Made by a program: the position numbers and the translations under genes. Positions 35,843 through 44,729 of a stretch of 64,000 nt of DNA are shown here, piece after piece; the stretch's first letter is position 1; each line of letters opens with the position of its first letter. Location: positions 18,122-82,121 of the forward strand of contig CAJJWN010000011.1 of the NCBI GenBank assembly GCA_905196835.1. Direction: 5' to 3'. The notes under the pieces are model-generated. The model saw only the letters and a program-made list of their open reading frames with translations. It was not told where the DNA came from and searched no databases. This DNA is from an uncultured Prevotella sp. (lineage in GTDB: Bacteria > Bacteroidota > Bacteroidia > Bacteroidales > Bacteroidaceae).

Positions 35843-36349
35843 TCAATTAGTCTTATACTCATACTTGACCTCGGCCAGCTCCTTGTTGGCCTTCTCTATT
35901 TTCGCTCCCAGGCCGGCCTTATAGTCGGCAAGGCGCGCCGCTACGGTGTCGTCGGCCAGGGCAAGCATCTCCACCGCGAGTATGGCGGCGTTCATTGCGC
36001 CGTTCACTCCGACCGTTGCCACGGGTATTCCCGGCGGCATCTGTATGATGCTTAGCATCGCGTCGAGGCCGTCGAGCATACCTTTGATTGGCACGCCGAT
36101 GACGGGCAGCGTGGTCGATGCTGCTATTACGCCGGGCAGTGCGGCTGCCATGCCGGCTCCGGCGATGATTACCTTGATGCCGCGAGCCTTCGCCTGCTTG
36201 GCAAACTGCTCCACTGCGTCGGGCGTGCGGTGTGCAGACAGGGCGTTTACTTCGAACGGAACGTGCATGTCGTCAAGGAACTTGCACGCCTTTTCCATTA
36301 CGGGCAGGTCGCTTGTGCTGCCCATGATGATGCTTACTAATGGTGTCAT
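35843..36349 (-). CDS. purE: 5-(carboxyamino)imidazole ribonucleotide mutase
   Basis: PurE catalyses the N5-CAIR to CAIR step of purine synthesis. The 168-residue protein has the substrate motif [16 protein letters not shown] and the class I stretch [29 protein letters not shown] and [12 protein letters not shown]. It lies upstream of ispG on the same strand, an association seen in other Bacteroidales. Confidence 0.96.
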   Translation of the reverse strand: MTPLVSIIMGSTSDLPVMEKACKFLDDMHVPFEVNALSAHRTPDAVEQFAKQAKARGIKVIIAGAGMAAALPGVIAASTTLPVIGVPIKGMLDGLDAMLSIIQMPPGIPVATVGVNGAMNAAILAVEMLALADDTVAARLADYKAGLGAKIEKANKELAEVKYEYKTN

Positions 36350-36488
36350 AATATCTTGTTTTTTGATTATTGCCTTGTTTTCGATAGGCCAAATGGGCCA
36401 GATGAGCCTGATACGCCGCGGCGCATTGGGCCTATTAGGCTAATTTGGACCATCCTCCTATTAGGCTAATTTGGCCTGTCCGGCCCAT

Positions 36489-37106
36489 TTATAGCACCAA
36501 TACCGACACGAAGGCGCAACCAGTGCCTACGAGAAAGCCGAGCGTTATTTCGTGAAGTGAGTGCTGGCGCAGTATCATGCGGCTGGTGCCTACCAGTCCG
36601 GCGAGCACCAGTACAACGCAGAGCCACCACACGGGATTGAACCCGAAGATGGCTGCGAAGGCCATGAGCGCACCCGCCACGCCGCCGATTGCGGCCATAT
36701 GGGTGGACACTTTGACGAAAAGGTTGACTATGGCGCATACCACCTGGATTACAAGTGCGGCCATGAGGATGCTCCCCATGAAGTGAGGCACGTGCGCGGC
36801 GGCCATGATGTAGTAGCAAAGCAGGTAGGAGACGATTGATATTACGTAAGGTATTACGCGGCGTTCCTTGCTCGCAATTTGGAATAGCGACCACCCTTGG
36901 TAGCGGCGGTACAGGCGTATGAGGAGCGACGGCAGGGCTACGGTGAACACCCAGAACGTCGCAACGAGGAACAACTTATATGCCCAGGGCAGCAAGCTGA
37001 GGTAAGTGAACGTAAGCAGTACGGCCAGCCCCACCAGCGGAAGGTAGAACGGGGTGAATATTACGCTAAGCGCCTTGGCCGCGAAGATTATCTGTTTCTC
37101 TCTCAT
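36489..37106 (-). CDS. PAP2-like integral membrane protein
   Basis: This 205-residue protein has about six membrane segments and a C-terminal pattern (STHMAAIGG and GTSRMILRQHSLHEITLGFLVGTGCAF) that matches motifs 2 and 3 of PAP2 phosphatases (SxxH and SRxxxxxHxxxD-like). The motif-1 lysine-arginine pair is not clear, so activity is uncertain; relatives dephosphorylate lipid phosphates such as undecaprenyl diphosphate. Its start overlaps the rpoN stop by 4 bp (ATGA), so the two are cotranscribed. Confidence 0.75.
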   Translation of the reverse strand: MREKQIIFAAKALSVIFTPFYLPLVGLAVLLTFTYLSLLPWAYKLFLVATFWVFTVALPSLLIRLYRRYQGWSLFQIASKERRVIPYVISIVSYLLCYYIMAAAHVPHFMGSILMAALVIQVVCAIVNLFVKVSTHMAAIGGVAGALMAFAAIFGFNPVWWLCVVLVLAGLVGTSRMILRQHSLHEITLGFLVGTGCAFVSVLVL

Positions 37107-38611
37107 TTTTTCCTAAGCCGGGCTATGGGGATGCCCATCTGTTCACGGTACTTTGCTATTGTGCGGCGCGCCACGGGGTATCCGCCGGCCTTCATCATGG
37201 CCGTTATGGCGTCGTCGCTAAGCGGACTGGCTTTGTCTTCCTTGTCTATTATATCCTTGAGGGCGGCCTTTATGCGGCGGGTTGACATCTCTTCACCGCC
37301 GTCGGTCTTCACGCTGTCGCTGAAGAAGTGGCGCAGGCGGAACGTGCCCCAGCGTGTCTGGGCGTACTTCATGTTGCTTACGCGCGACACGGTGGATATG
37401 TCGAGGCCGGTCTTTTCGGCCACGTCTTTGAGTATCATGGGCTTCAGGTCGCTCTCGTCGCCGTCCTGGAAGTAGCGTTTCTGTATGTCGATGATGGCCT
37501 TCATGGTGACGTACAGGGTGTGCTGCCGCTGCTTCACGGCGTCGATGAAGCCGCGTGCGCGCTCCACTTTCTCCTTTGCGTAGAGCAGGGCTTCCTTCTC
37601 CTGCCGGTTCATCTTGCCCTTGCTGCCGCGGTAAGCGTCAACCATCGAGGCGAACGATGGCGATATGTACAGCTCGGGCACGTTGCCGCCGTTGATGGTG
37701 AAGGTAACGGTGCCGTCGTCGGCGGTGTCAACTATGAAGTCGGGAGTGATTTGGCGCGCCCCCCGTCCTTCGGTTTCGCCGAGGGCGGAGCCGGGCTTCG
37801 GGTTGAGCCTTAGCAGTTCGGCGTGCACCTTGTCGGCGGTATCGTCGTCGTAGCCGAGCTGCGCCTTGATTTTGTCCCACCGCTTGTTCATGAATTCGTC
37901 GAAGCATTTTGTCACCACGTCCTCCATCCGTTGCCTTAGCGGAGAGGCCGGCTTGCGCCTTATTTGCAGCAGGAGACACTCGCGCAGGTCGCGCGCGCCG
38001 ATGCCGGCGGGGTCGAACGTCTGCAGCGTGTGCAGCACTTCGTCTATTTCCTTTTCGCTTGCATCGACGTTGTGGTATATCGCCAATTCGTCACTCAGTG
38101 TGCCGGTGTCCTTGCGCAGCAGGCCGTCGTCGTCGAGCGAGCCGATGATGTATTCCATTATTTCGCGCTGCTTGGGGGTTAGCTCCACGTCAACCATCTG
38201 CTCTTTGAGCCTGTCGTAGAACGACACCGTGTCGCCGTAGGTCATCTCCTCGTAGTCAGCCGTCTGGCGGTCGGCCGACTGCTGCGTCACGGCTTCGGGC
38301 ATCTCGTCGTCCATGCCGATGCCGGCCAGGGCGTCGTCGAGCGCCGACTCGCGTTCCTCGCGCTCCGAAGCGGCGTCAAAGTCCTCCTCCGCCGTGTCGT
38401 CGCCTCCGCCGTCGTGCGCCTCATCGTGCACGGGTTCGTCGCCCTCGCCGCGGCTTTCAAGGGCCGGGTTGTCGTCAAGTTCGGCCGTGACGCTCTGCTC
38501 AAGCTCGGTCAAAGGCATCTCGAGCAGCTTCACTACGAGCATCTGCTGCTGCGTGAGCCGCTGCGCCTGCACCTGCTTTTGCGCCTGTGTCTGTATGAGC
38601 TTCTGTACCAT
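37103..38611 (-). CDS. rpoN: RNA polymerase sigma-54 factor
   Basis: RpoN directs transcription from -24/-12 promoters with help from AAA+ activators. The 502-residue protein has the Gln-rich region I (MVQKLIQTQAQKQVQAQRLTQQQ...), an acidic region II (about residues 50-115), the core-binding part, the helix-turn-helix and the RpoN box ARRTIAKYREQMGIP. No activator gene with a GAFTGA motif lies in the window. A PAP2-like gene overlaps its end by 4 bp. Confidence 0.96.
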   Translation of the reverse strand: MVQKLIQTQAQKQVQAQRLTQQQMLVVKLLEMPLTELEQSVTAELDDNPALESRGEGDEPVHDEAHDGGGDDTAEEDFDAASEREERESALDDALAGIGMDDEMPEAVTQQSADRQTADYEEMTYGDTVSFYDRLKEQMVDVELTPKQREIMEYIIGSLDDDGLLRKDTGTLSDELAIYHNVDASEKEIDEVLHTLQTFDPAGIGARDLRECLLLQIRRKPASPLRQRMEDVVTKCFDEFMNKRWDKIKAQLGYDDDTADKVHAELLRLNPKPGSALGETEGRGARQITPDFIVDTADDGTVTFTINGGNVPELYISPSFASMVDAYRGSKGKMNRQEKEALLYAKEKVERARGFIDAVKQRQHTLYVTMKAIIDIQKRYFQDGDESDLKPMILKDVAEKTGLDISTVSRVSNMKYAQTRWGTFRLRHFFSDSVKTDGGEEMSTRRIKAALKDIIDKEDKASPLSDDAITAMMKAGGYPVARRTIAKYREQMGIPIARLRKK

Positions 38612-38641
38612 AGGGCAGCTGTGAAATATCTACTTAACGGT

Positions 38642-38650
38642 GCAAAATTA
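38642..38650 (-). promoter_or_regulatory. -7 box of rpoN
   Basis: TAATTTTGC on the minus strand, 30 bp before the ATG; no well-spaced -33 element. Confidence 0.5.
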
Positions 38651-38768
38651 ATATTTTTCCGGGAAGATAGGAAGGAATGGGGCATATTTTTGACAGCCTT
38701 TTTCGGTGCGGCGCGGTGCGTGTGGCAGGGCGTAGCATGGCTGTTTTGCCGATGCCCGGCAGCCGTTT

Positions 38769-38886
38769 GCTAACACGCTGATTATCAACGGCTTTCCAAT
38801 ATGCCGTCTTTTACATTGCAAAAGGTGGCCTTTTAGCGTGCGATTGACGGCCTTTTGCATCGCGATTTGCCGCCTTTCGCGCAACC
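38769..38886 (+). repeat. 4x22 element, copy 8
   Basis: The head GCTAACACGC-TGATTATCA leads to units at 38799, 38821, 38843 and 38865. Cores are strongly varied (ATATGCCGTCTTT, AAAGGTGGCCTTT, ATTGACGGCCTTT, ATTTGCCGCCTTT). It lies between divergent rpoN and the TonB receptor, just upstream of the receptor promoter. Confidence 0.88.
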
Positions 38887-38909
38887 GTCAAAATACCTAC
38901 TTTTGGCGA

Positions 38910-38941
38910 TTGCGGGTTTTCGGCCGTGTGCCTACCTTTGC
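38910..38941 (+). promoter_or_regulatory. Promoter of the iron-region TonB receptor
   Basis: TTG (38910-38912), a 20-bp spacer and TACCTTTGC (38933-38941), 32 bp before the ATG. No Fur box was recognised. Confidence 0.7.
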
Positions 38942-38973
38942 AGCGCAATTCCAAAGACAACATAATACTCATC

Positions 38974-41124
38974 ATGTTTAAGGTAAAAAGATTGAAGACA
39001 ACGCTGCTGGCTACGCTGTTAGCCGCCGCTATGCCCGTTTGTGCACAGCGCGACACTATCCACCTGGCCGAGGTCACGGTGGTGTCAAGCGGCGTAAGCC
39101 GCGTAAAGAACTCGGCATACAACGCCGTGGCCGTTGACACGCGCGACATGCTCAACACGACGAAGACGCTCGGCGAGGCCCTCGCCAAGGCTCCCGGACT
39201 GAAGCTGCGCGAGAGCGGCGGGGTAGGCTCTGACATGAACCTGATGCTCGACGGCTTCAGCGGCAAGCACGTAAAGGTGTTCATCGACGGTGTGCCGCAG
39301 GAGGGAGTAGGCTCCTCGTTCGGGCTGAACAACATCCCGGTGAACTTCGCCGAGCGCATAGAAGTATATAAAGGTGTCGTCCCCGTGGGCTTTGGCACTG
39401 ACGCAATAGGCGGCGTAATCAACATTGTCACCGGGAAGAAACGCCGCCGCTGGTTCGTCGATGCGGCGTATTCTTACGGCTCGTTCAATACGCACAAGTC
39501 GCACGTAAACTTCGGACAGACGTTCAAGAACGGTTTTACCTACGAGGTAAACGCCTTCCAAAACTATTCGGACAACGACTACTGCGTGGACGCCCCGGTG
39601 TTCGACTTCGCCACGAACAGCCTTGACACGAAGACACTGCACCGCGTGCGCCGCTTCAACGACACGTACCACAGCGAGGCGGTGGTGGCAAAGCTCGGCT
39701 TCACAGGCAAGCCGTGGGCCGACCGCCTGATGCTCGGCTTTACGTATTCACACATGTACAAGGACATACAGACGGGCGTAAGGCAGAAGACTGTGTACGG
39801 ACAGAAGCACCGATACGGCCACTCCCTGATGCCGTCCGTTGAATACTCCAAGCGCAACCTCTTCCTGAAAGGCCTCAGCATCGTGGCTACGGCCAACTAC
39901 AACCGTAACTCGACGACCAACGTAGACACCGCCACCTACCGTTACAACTGGCTCGGCGAAAGACAGAAAAAGAGCGACCCCGGCGAGCAGTCGTACCAAT
40001 ACATGCGCTCCGTGAACAACAACTGGAACGCCACCGTGACCCTTAACTACCGCATTGCCTACGGTCACACGCTGACGCTGAACAACGTGTTCAACGCCTT
40101 CAGCCGCGACAACACCTCTTTATTATATAACACCGAGACCACAGAGCCCATCGGCAAGCGCACAAGGAAGAACATCGCGGGCCTCTTGTACCGCCTGATG
40201 CCGACGGAACGGTGGAACTTGTCCGTCTTCGGAAAGTATTACGGCCTGTACGTTTCAGGTCCTGTCGCTACGGACGAGAACTCTACCGACTTCGTTCGCC
40301 GCTCCCGTTCGCTCGACTCTTGGGGCTTCGGCGCAGCCGGAACGTACTACATCCTGCCCGGCCTTCAGGCCAAGCTGTCTTACGAAAAGGCCTACCGCCT
40401 GCCCACAATAGAGGAGATGTTCGGCGACGAAGACCTCGAGACGGGCAGCGTGATGCTGCGTCCGGAGAGCAGCCACAACGTCAACGTGAACCTTAGTTGG
40501 CAGAAGACGCTCGGCCAACACTCACTATACGCCGAGGCCGGCTTCATCTACCGCGACACGCGCGACTACATCCAGCGCTCCATCGCCGAGCTAAGCGGCA
40601 ACCGCGAGGGTGCGTTCTACGAGAACTACGGTCGCGTGAAGACCACCGGCTACAACCTTTCCGTGCGCTACAACCTCGGCCGATGGCTTAGCGTAGGCGG
40701 CAACTTCACCCGCATGGACGTGCGTGACAACGAGCCGATGATGGTGGGCAGCACGTCAGTCGAGAATCCCGTCTACGGCTCGCGTATGCCGAACGTGCCC
40801 TATCAGTTCGCCGACAGCGACGTCAACCTGTACTGGCACGGCCTCGGCGGAGACGAAAACGTGCTCTCGCTTACCTACGACAACCAGTATCTGCACAGCT
40901 TCTGCTACTACTCCGACGGCGTGCAGGTGTCTAACTTGTCCGACTATATGGTGCCTACGCAGTTTTCGCACAATCTCACTCTGGCCTACAGCATCGCCGG
41001 AGGACGGTACAACGTCTCCTTGGAGTGCCGCAACTTCACCGACGAGAAGCTTTACGACAATTTCAGTTTGCAGAAAGCCGGGCGTGCGTTCTACGCCAAA
41101 GTCAGGGTAAACCTTGGAAAGTGA
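38974..41124 (+). CDS. TonB-dependent receptor, siderophore/haem type
   Basis: This 716-residue outer membrane receptor has a signal peptide (MFKVKRLKTTLLATLLAAAMPVCAQ), no carboxypeptidase-like domain, a plug that begins directly with DTIHLAEVTVVSSGVSRVKNS and a C-terminal barrel ending YAKVRVNLGK. The layout is that of CirA/FepA-like receptors for siderophores, haem or cobalamin. The DUF4374 lipoprotein and PepSY protein downstream favour iron or haem as cargo; this is inferred. The start at 38974 gives the signal peptide. Confidence 0.9.
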   Translation: MFKVKRLKTTLLATLLAAAMPVCAQRDTIHLAEVTVVSSGVSRVKNSAYNAVAVDTRDMLNTTKTLGEALAKAPGLKLRESGGVGSDMNLMLDGFSGKHVKVFIDGVPQEGVGSSFGLNNIPVNFAERIEVYKGVVPVGFGTDAIGGVINIVTGKKRRRWFVDAAYSYGSFNTHKSHVNFGQTFKNGFTYEVNAFQNYSDNDYCVDAPVFDFATNSLDTKTLHRVRRFNDTYHSEAVVAKLGFTGKPWADRLMLGFTYSHMYKDIQTGVRQKTVYGQKHRYGHSLMPSVEYSKRNLFLKGLSIVATANYNRNSTTNVDTATYRYNWLGERQKKSDPGEQSYQYMRSVNNNWNATVTLNYRIAYGHTLTLNNVFNAFSRDNTSLLYNTETTEPIGKRTRKNIAGLLYRLMPTERWNLSVFGKYYGLYVSGPVATDENSTDFVRRSRSLDSWGFGAAGTYYILPGLQAKLSYEKAYRLPTIEEMFGDEDLETGSVMLRPESSHNVNVNLSWQKTLGQHSLYAEAGFIYRDTRDYIQRSIAELSGNREGAFYENYGRVKTTGYNLSVRYNLGRWLSVGGNFTRMDVRDNEPMMVGSTSVENPVYGSRMPNVPYQFADSDVNLYWHGLGGDENVLSLTYDNQYLHSFCYYSDGVQVSNLSDYMVPTQFSHNLTLAYSIAGGRYNVSLECRNFTDEKLYDNFSLQKAGRAFYAKVRVNLGK

Positions 41125-41227
41125 AGAATTAAGAGTTAAGAATGAAGAATTAAATGCCTTGTTCCCATTTGGTTCATTTGGCTCATTCGCCACATTTGTA
41201 TAATATAAATCATCAAACGATAAAGCA

Positions 41228-42661
41228 ATGAATAAATCATGTTTCTTTGCCGGACTGCTCGCCATTGCGGCTTCCGGCGTGTCCTTTACGTCATGTTCCG
41301 ACGACGATAACGGCGGCGGAGGCGGCGCAGGTGGCGCCCTCTCGCAGCCTTACGTCATAACAGGCACCACGTCAGGCTCTGGCTCTACGGCCAACATTCT
41401 TACCACTACGGACAAGCTCGAAGGCGAAATCACGCTTGGCGGACTTGCCAACGACGGTGCTACTTACTGGGTGTTCCACTCCGGCAAGTACCTTTACGCC
41501 CTGAATTACCAGGACGGCGAGGACGGCACTACCTACTCTTACGTGCGCAATCAGTCAACGGGCAACCTTGAGCGCAGGGCTATGGAGTATTTTGTTACGC
41601 GCTTCACGAGCTACGGAACGTATGATGATGAAATCATAACAACGTCGAGCGGCGTGGGCAATCCTGCCTGGGCAGACCCTGTTACGGGGTATATTCCTTA
41701 CGTGTTGAAGGTGTCTCACCTTGACGTTGACGACGAGACGTTTTACTCTAACACCACAACCGACGGCGGAAGCGAGGCCGTCGTGGCCGACGATGCTTAC
41801 GTGTGCGAGGACTATCTGGGCACGGGCGAGTACGTAACGCTGGCCGGAATAGAGCAGGTAGGCCGCAAAATATATTCCGCGGCGATACCGATGGGTCTGT
41901 CGCAGTACGGCTGCCAGCAGTTCACCGACGCCGAAAGGACGCAGTACAAGTACGTCCGCCCGGGCTATGAGGACCTTGTCAAGACCGAGGACGGCGGCTC
42001 TAACAGCAGCGCTTACAAGAAAGGCGAGCTGCAATGGACGCAGTGGCCCGACGAGTGTTGGGTCGCAATATTCTCCGACAAGACGCTTACGGGCAAGAAA
42101 CTCATCAAGACCGACCGCATAAGCTACGCCTGCGGACGCATGAAGTCGCAGTATTACCAGATGCTCTGGGCTACCGACGACGGCCGGTATGTGTACGTCA
42201 TCTCGCCCAGCTACGCCAAGACGATGGCCGACGCGCGGCAACAGACCACGCTGCCTGCCGGAGTTGTGCGCATAGACACGCAGACAGAGCAGTTTGACGA
42301 CTATTACTGCAACCTCGAACAGCTGTCGCCCAACGGTCTTCAGCGCAGCTGGTACATGGGCGGCGACAGCTTCCTGTTCCTCATGTACGACGCCCCCATA
42401 ACCTCGTCGACCAAGACTGCCAACCGCCTTGCCGTGTTCAACGCCGGCACGAAGACGCTGACCGAGGTGACAGGACTGCCCACTGACGTGACAGGTTTCG
42501 GCAAAGCGCCTTACTTCGAGAACGGTTTTGCCTACGTTTCGGTGAACACCGGCAGCGGCTATCCGGCCGTTTACCGCATCGACCCGGCATCGGGCACGGC
42601 CATGAAGACGCTCACCGTCAACATGGCTACCACCCTTACCGGCATCGGAAGGATAGATTAA
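41228..42661 (+). CDS. DUF4374 lipoprotein
   Basis: This 477-residue lipoprotein (lipobox SFTSCSDDD, then a Gly-rich linker) belongs to DUF4374, a Bacteroidetes family with a propeller-like fold. The end of the chain shows the repeated pattern [19 protein letters not shown] and [16 protein letters not shown]. Such proteins often sit between a TonB receptor and a PepSY membrane protein, as here, and are thought to help bind iron complexes at the cell surface. It follows the receptor by 103 bp and precedes the PepSY gene by 67 bp. Confidence 0.87.
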   Translation: MNKSCFFAGLLAIAASGVSFTSCSDDDNGGGGGAGGALSQPYVITGTTSGSGSTANILTTTDKLEGEITLGGLANDGATYWVFHSGKYLYALNYQDGEDGTTYSYVRNQSTGNLERRAMEYFVTRFTSYGTYDDEIITTSSGVGNPAWADPVTGYIPYVLKVSHLDVDDETFYSNTTTDGGSEAVVADDAYVCEDYLGTGEYVTLAGIEQVGRKIYSAAIPMGLSQYGCQQFTDAERTQYKYVRPGYEDLVKTEDGGSNSSAYKKGELQWTQWPDECWVAIFSDKTLTGKKLIKTDRISYACGRMKSQYYQMLWATDDGRYVYVISPSYAKTMADARQQTTLPAGVVRIDTQTEQFDDYYCNLEQLSPNGLQRSWYMGGDSFLFLMYDAPITSSTKTANRLAVFNAGTKTLTEVTGLPTDVTGFGKAPYFENGFAYVSVNTGSGYPAVYRIDPASGTAMKTLTVNMATTLTGIGRID

Positions 42662-42664
42662 GGC

Positions 42665-42733
42665 ATGTGGTTGTACGGTTTTGAGGTTATGGGGTCATAC
42701 GGTTTTACGGTTATAAGGTTGTAAGGTCATGGG
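42665..42733. repeat. Repeat of GGTTNTACGG-type words, copy 1
   Basis: Words like GGTTTTGAGGTTATGGGGT and TACGGTTTTACGGTTATAAGG fill the gap before the PepSY gene; a close relative lies at 60063-60120. The final word overlaps the PepSY ATG (GGTCATGGGATTAT), so the start codon is part of the repeat. Confidence 0.75.
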
Positions 42734-43841
42734 ATTATTACGCAAAATCCATCTTTGGCTGTCGGTGCCTTTCGGCTTAATCATCACCCTCGTGTGCTTC
42801 TCGGGAGCCATGCTCGTGTTCGAGAAGGAGCTGACACGGCTGTTTGGCGATAATACATATAAGGTGGAGAGAGCCGTGGGCGAGTCTCTGCCGATGAGCG
42901 TCATTGTAGAGAATGTTGCGCCTACGCTGCCCCGGGGCGTGCGCATAACGGGCGTTACGGTAAGCCATGACCCCGAAGAGGCGTACCGTGTGAACCTGTC
43001 GAAGCCGAAACATGCAGCGGTGACGGTAGACCAGTACACGGGCGAAGTCATCGGGTGGCAGGAGCGCACGGCGTTTTTCTCCACCATGTTCAGGCTCCAC
43101 CGCTGGCTGCTCGACAGCGCGCGGCCCGAAGGAAGACCGGCTTGGGGAAAGCTCGTTGTGGGCGTATCGACGCTGATGTTCGTCGTGGCGTTGCTCTCGG
43201 GCGTGGCCCTGTGGTGGCCTAAGACGCGCCGCGCGCTGCGCGAGAGCCTGAAGGTGGCGGTGCACAAGGGGCGCGTCCGCCTGTGGCGCAGCCTCCATGT
43301 GGCCGGAGGTATGTATGCCCTGGTGCTGCTATTGGCCATGGCCTTGACGGGGCTTACGTGGTCGTTCCAGTGGTACAACAGGGCGGTCTACGCCGCCTTC
43401 GGCATCGACGCGCCGCAGCGCAAGGGCGGACACGGCAGCGGAAGCAAGCCTGCGGCTACGCTTGACGCCTCCGCATGGCAGACGGTGTACAATCGCCTGC
43501 GTGCAGACAATCCCGAAGCACGCTCCATAACCGTGTCGGACGGCACGGCATCCGTATCGCACGGCGGCTTCGGCAACACCCGTGCGGCCGACCGCTACAC
43601 GTTCGACACCGCCACGGGGTGCATCACCTCCGCCACACCATACGCCGACGCAGCCCCCTCGGGCAAGCTGCGCGGCTGGCTCTACTCCGTGCATACGGGC
43701 ACGTTCGGTGGACTGCCGACGCGCATCCTCTGGTTCTTGGCTTCGCTCTTCGGCGCGAGCCTGCCCATTACGGGCTATTGGCTGTGGCTGCGCAGGCTGC
43801 GGAAGAAGCGGAACAAGGCAGCCGCCGTGAGCGCGGCTTGA
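42729..43841 (+). CDS. PepSY-associated TM protein (PiuB-like, possible ferric/siderophore reductase)
   Basis: This 370-residue inner membrane protein has four main membrane segments: IHLWLSVPFGLIITLVCFSGAMLVF, about 137-160, about 190-212 and a C-terminal helix before the basic tail. Between them are periplasmic PepSY-type parts with the RLHRWLLD motif and HVAGGMYALVLLLAMALTGLTWSFQWYN. Conserved His residues near the helix ends could bind haem, as in PiuB-like proteins thought to reduce ferric siderophores. It is the third gene after the TonB receptor and DUF4374. Its start codon overlaps an intergenic repeat. Confidence 0.85.
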   Translation: MGLLRKIHLWLSVPFGLIITLVCFSGAMLVFEKELTRLFGDNTYKVERAVGESLPMSVIVENVAPTLPRGVRITGVTVSHDPEEAYRVNLSKPKHAAVTVDQYTGEVIGWQERTAFFSTMFRLHRWLLDSARPEGRPAWGKLVVGVSTLMFVVALLSGVALWWPKTRRALRESLKVAVHKGRVRLWRSLHVAGGMYALVLLLAMALTGLTWSFQWYNRAVYAAFGIDAPQRKGGHGSGSKPAATLDASAWQTVYNRLRADNPEARSITVSDGTASVSHGGFGNTRAADRYTFDTATGCITSATPYADAAPSGKLRGWLYSVHTGTFGGLPTRILWFLASLFGASLPITGYWLWLRRLRKKRNKAAAVSAA

Positions 43842-43857
43842 AGCTGTTTTAATTTAG

Positions 43858-44014
43858 TTAGACATAAGAATACATCCTTTGTAGGGACATAATTCATTAT
43901 GTCCGCACGTTCTGAAAGAACGTTTTTCATTTGCTGCGCTTGGGTAATACGCCTCTTCGCGGCGTGCGGACATAATGAATTATGTCCCTATAAAGGATGT
44001 ATTCTTAAGTCTAA
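43858..44014. mobile_element. Hairpin-rich MITE, copy 1
   Basis: Long terminal inverted repeats (from TTAGAC.. through CCTTTGTAGGGACATAATTC..) enclose two small hairpins: ACGTTCT-GAA-AGAACGT followed by TTTTT, and a CGCC..GGCG hairpin. It carries the longest matched outer arms of the five copies (43858-43863 pairs with 44009-44014). No ORF. Confidence 0.85.
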
Positions 44015-44071
44015 TTCACGTAGTTATTCATACATCGGCATGTAAAATGATATATGACGGACAAACTCCCT

Positions 44072-44215
44072 TTGTTCCGCCGGATTTGCAATCCGGCGGT
44101 TCCTAAGTGCGGATTTGCAATCCGCACATACCCATACATTTACCTCATGGCAGTGTGGTTTGAGCGGATTGCAAATCCTTATATTAGTTTTCGGCGGATT
44201 GCAAATCCGCCAAAA
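44072..44215. repeat. GGATTTGCAATCC hairpin repeat
   Basis: Four copies of the palindrome core (GGATTTGCAATCC or its close form) lie within 145 bp, two in each orientation: CCGCCGGATTTGCAATCCGG, GCGGATTTGCAATCCGC, then GCGGATTGCAAATCC and GGCGGATTGCAAATCCGCC. The outer pair makes a larger inverted repeat. The start of the same element lies at 63975-64000. The rest of 43842-44729 holds copy 1 of the MITE, 4x22 copy 9 and the porin promoter. Confidence 0.8.
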
Positions 44216-44299
44216 CACATTACCTACAGCATGACTTGCAGCAGGACATAAACGGAATAACCTTCAATATCCATCCAACAGATTTGCGGATAAACCGTA

Positions 44300-44409
44300 A
44301 GAGGTGGCCTTTCACGTTGCGAAAGGCCACCTTTTGCATTGTAAAAGGCCGTCTTTTGCAAGCTAAAAGACGGCCTTTTGGAAACCCCTTGACTGCCAGC
44401 CGTTTACAA
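44300..44409 (-). repeat. 4x22 element, copy 9 (head on the right)
   Basis: Units start at 44300, 44322, 44344 and 44366; the head, read on the minus strand, is GTAAACGGC-TGGCAGTCA. Units 1 and 2 pair through GGTGGCC/GGCCACC, and units 3 and 4 pair perfectly through GGCCGTC/GACGGCC: two different stem sequences in one element. Confidence 0.92.
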
Positions 44410-44657
44410 AGCCCGCGCAAGCCGCCGCGCCAGGCGGCACAAGAGGCGGCGTAACTACAAGTAGGTATGCCTGCCGCATCACCGTTTTTAGGTACGCCAA
44501 GGCCGTCGGCCGGATGCCTGGTAACGTTTATAGGAAAAACAGAACACTTTGCTTTACGTTTCGACCAAGCGGCAACGGCATTCCGCATGGCGGCATCCCC
44601 ATTTGTCGGCATTGCCGAAACACACGCCGATACATGGTTTTTACCGATTTTTAAGTA

Positions 44658-44689
44658 TTGCTAACATTTTCTGATTGATGTACTTTTGC
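44658..44689 (+). promoter_or_regulatory. Promoter of the porin gene
   Basis: TTG (44658-44660), a 20-bp spacer and TACTTTTGC (44681-44689), 40 bp before the ATG. Confidence 0.75.
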
Positions 44690-44729
44690 ATCGGAAATCA
44701 TTACCGCAAACAAACCATAAAACGACAAT

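Noticed and set aside
43858..44014. Two-hairpin MITE as a tRNA-like gene
   Set aside because: The fold with long arms and two inner hairpins recalls a cloverleaf, but there is no anticodon loop, no T-loop sequence and no fixed stem lengths.
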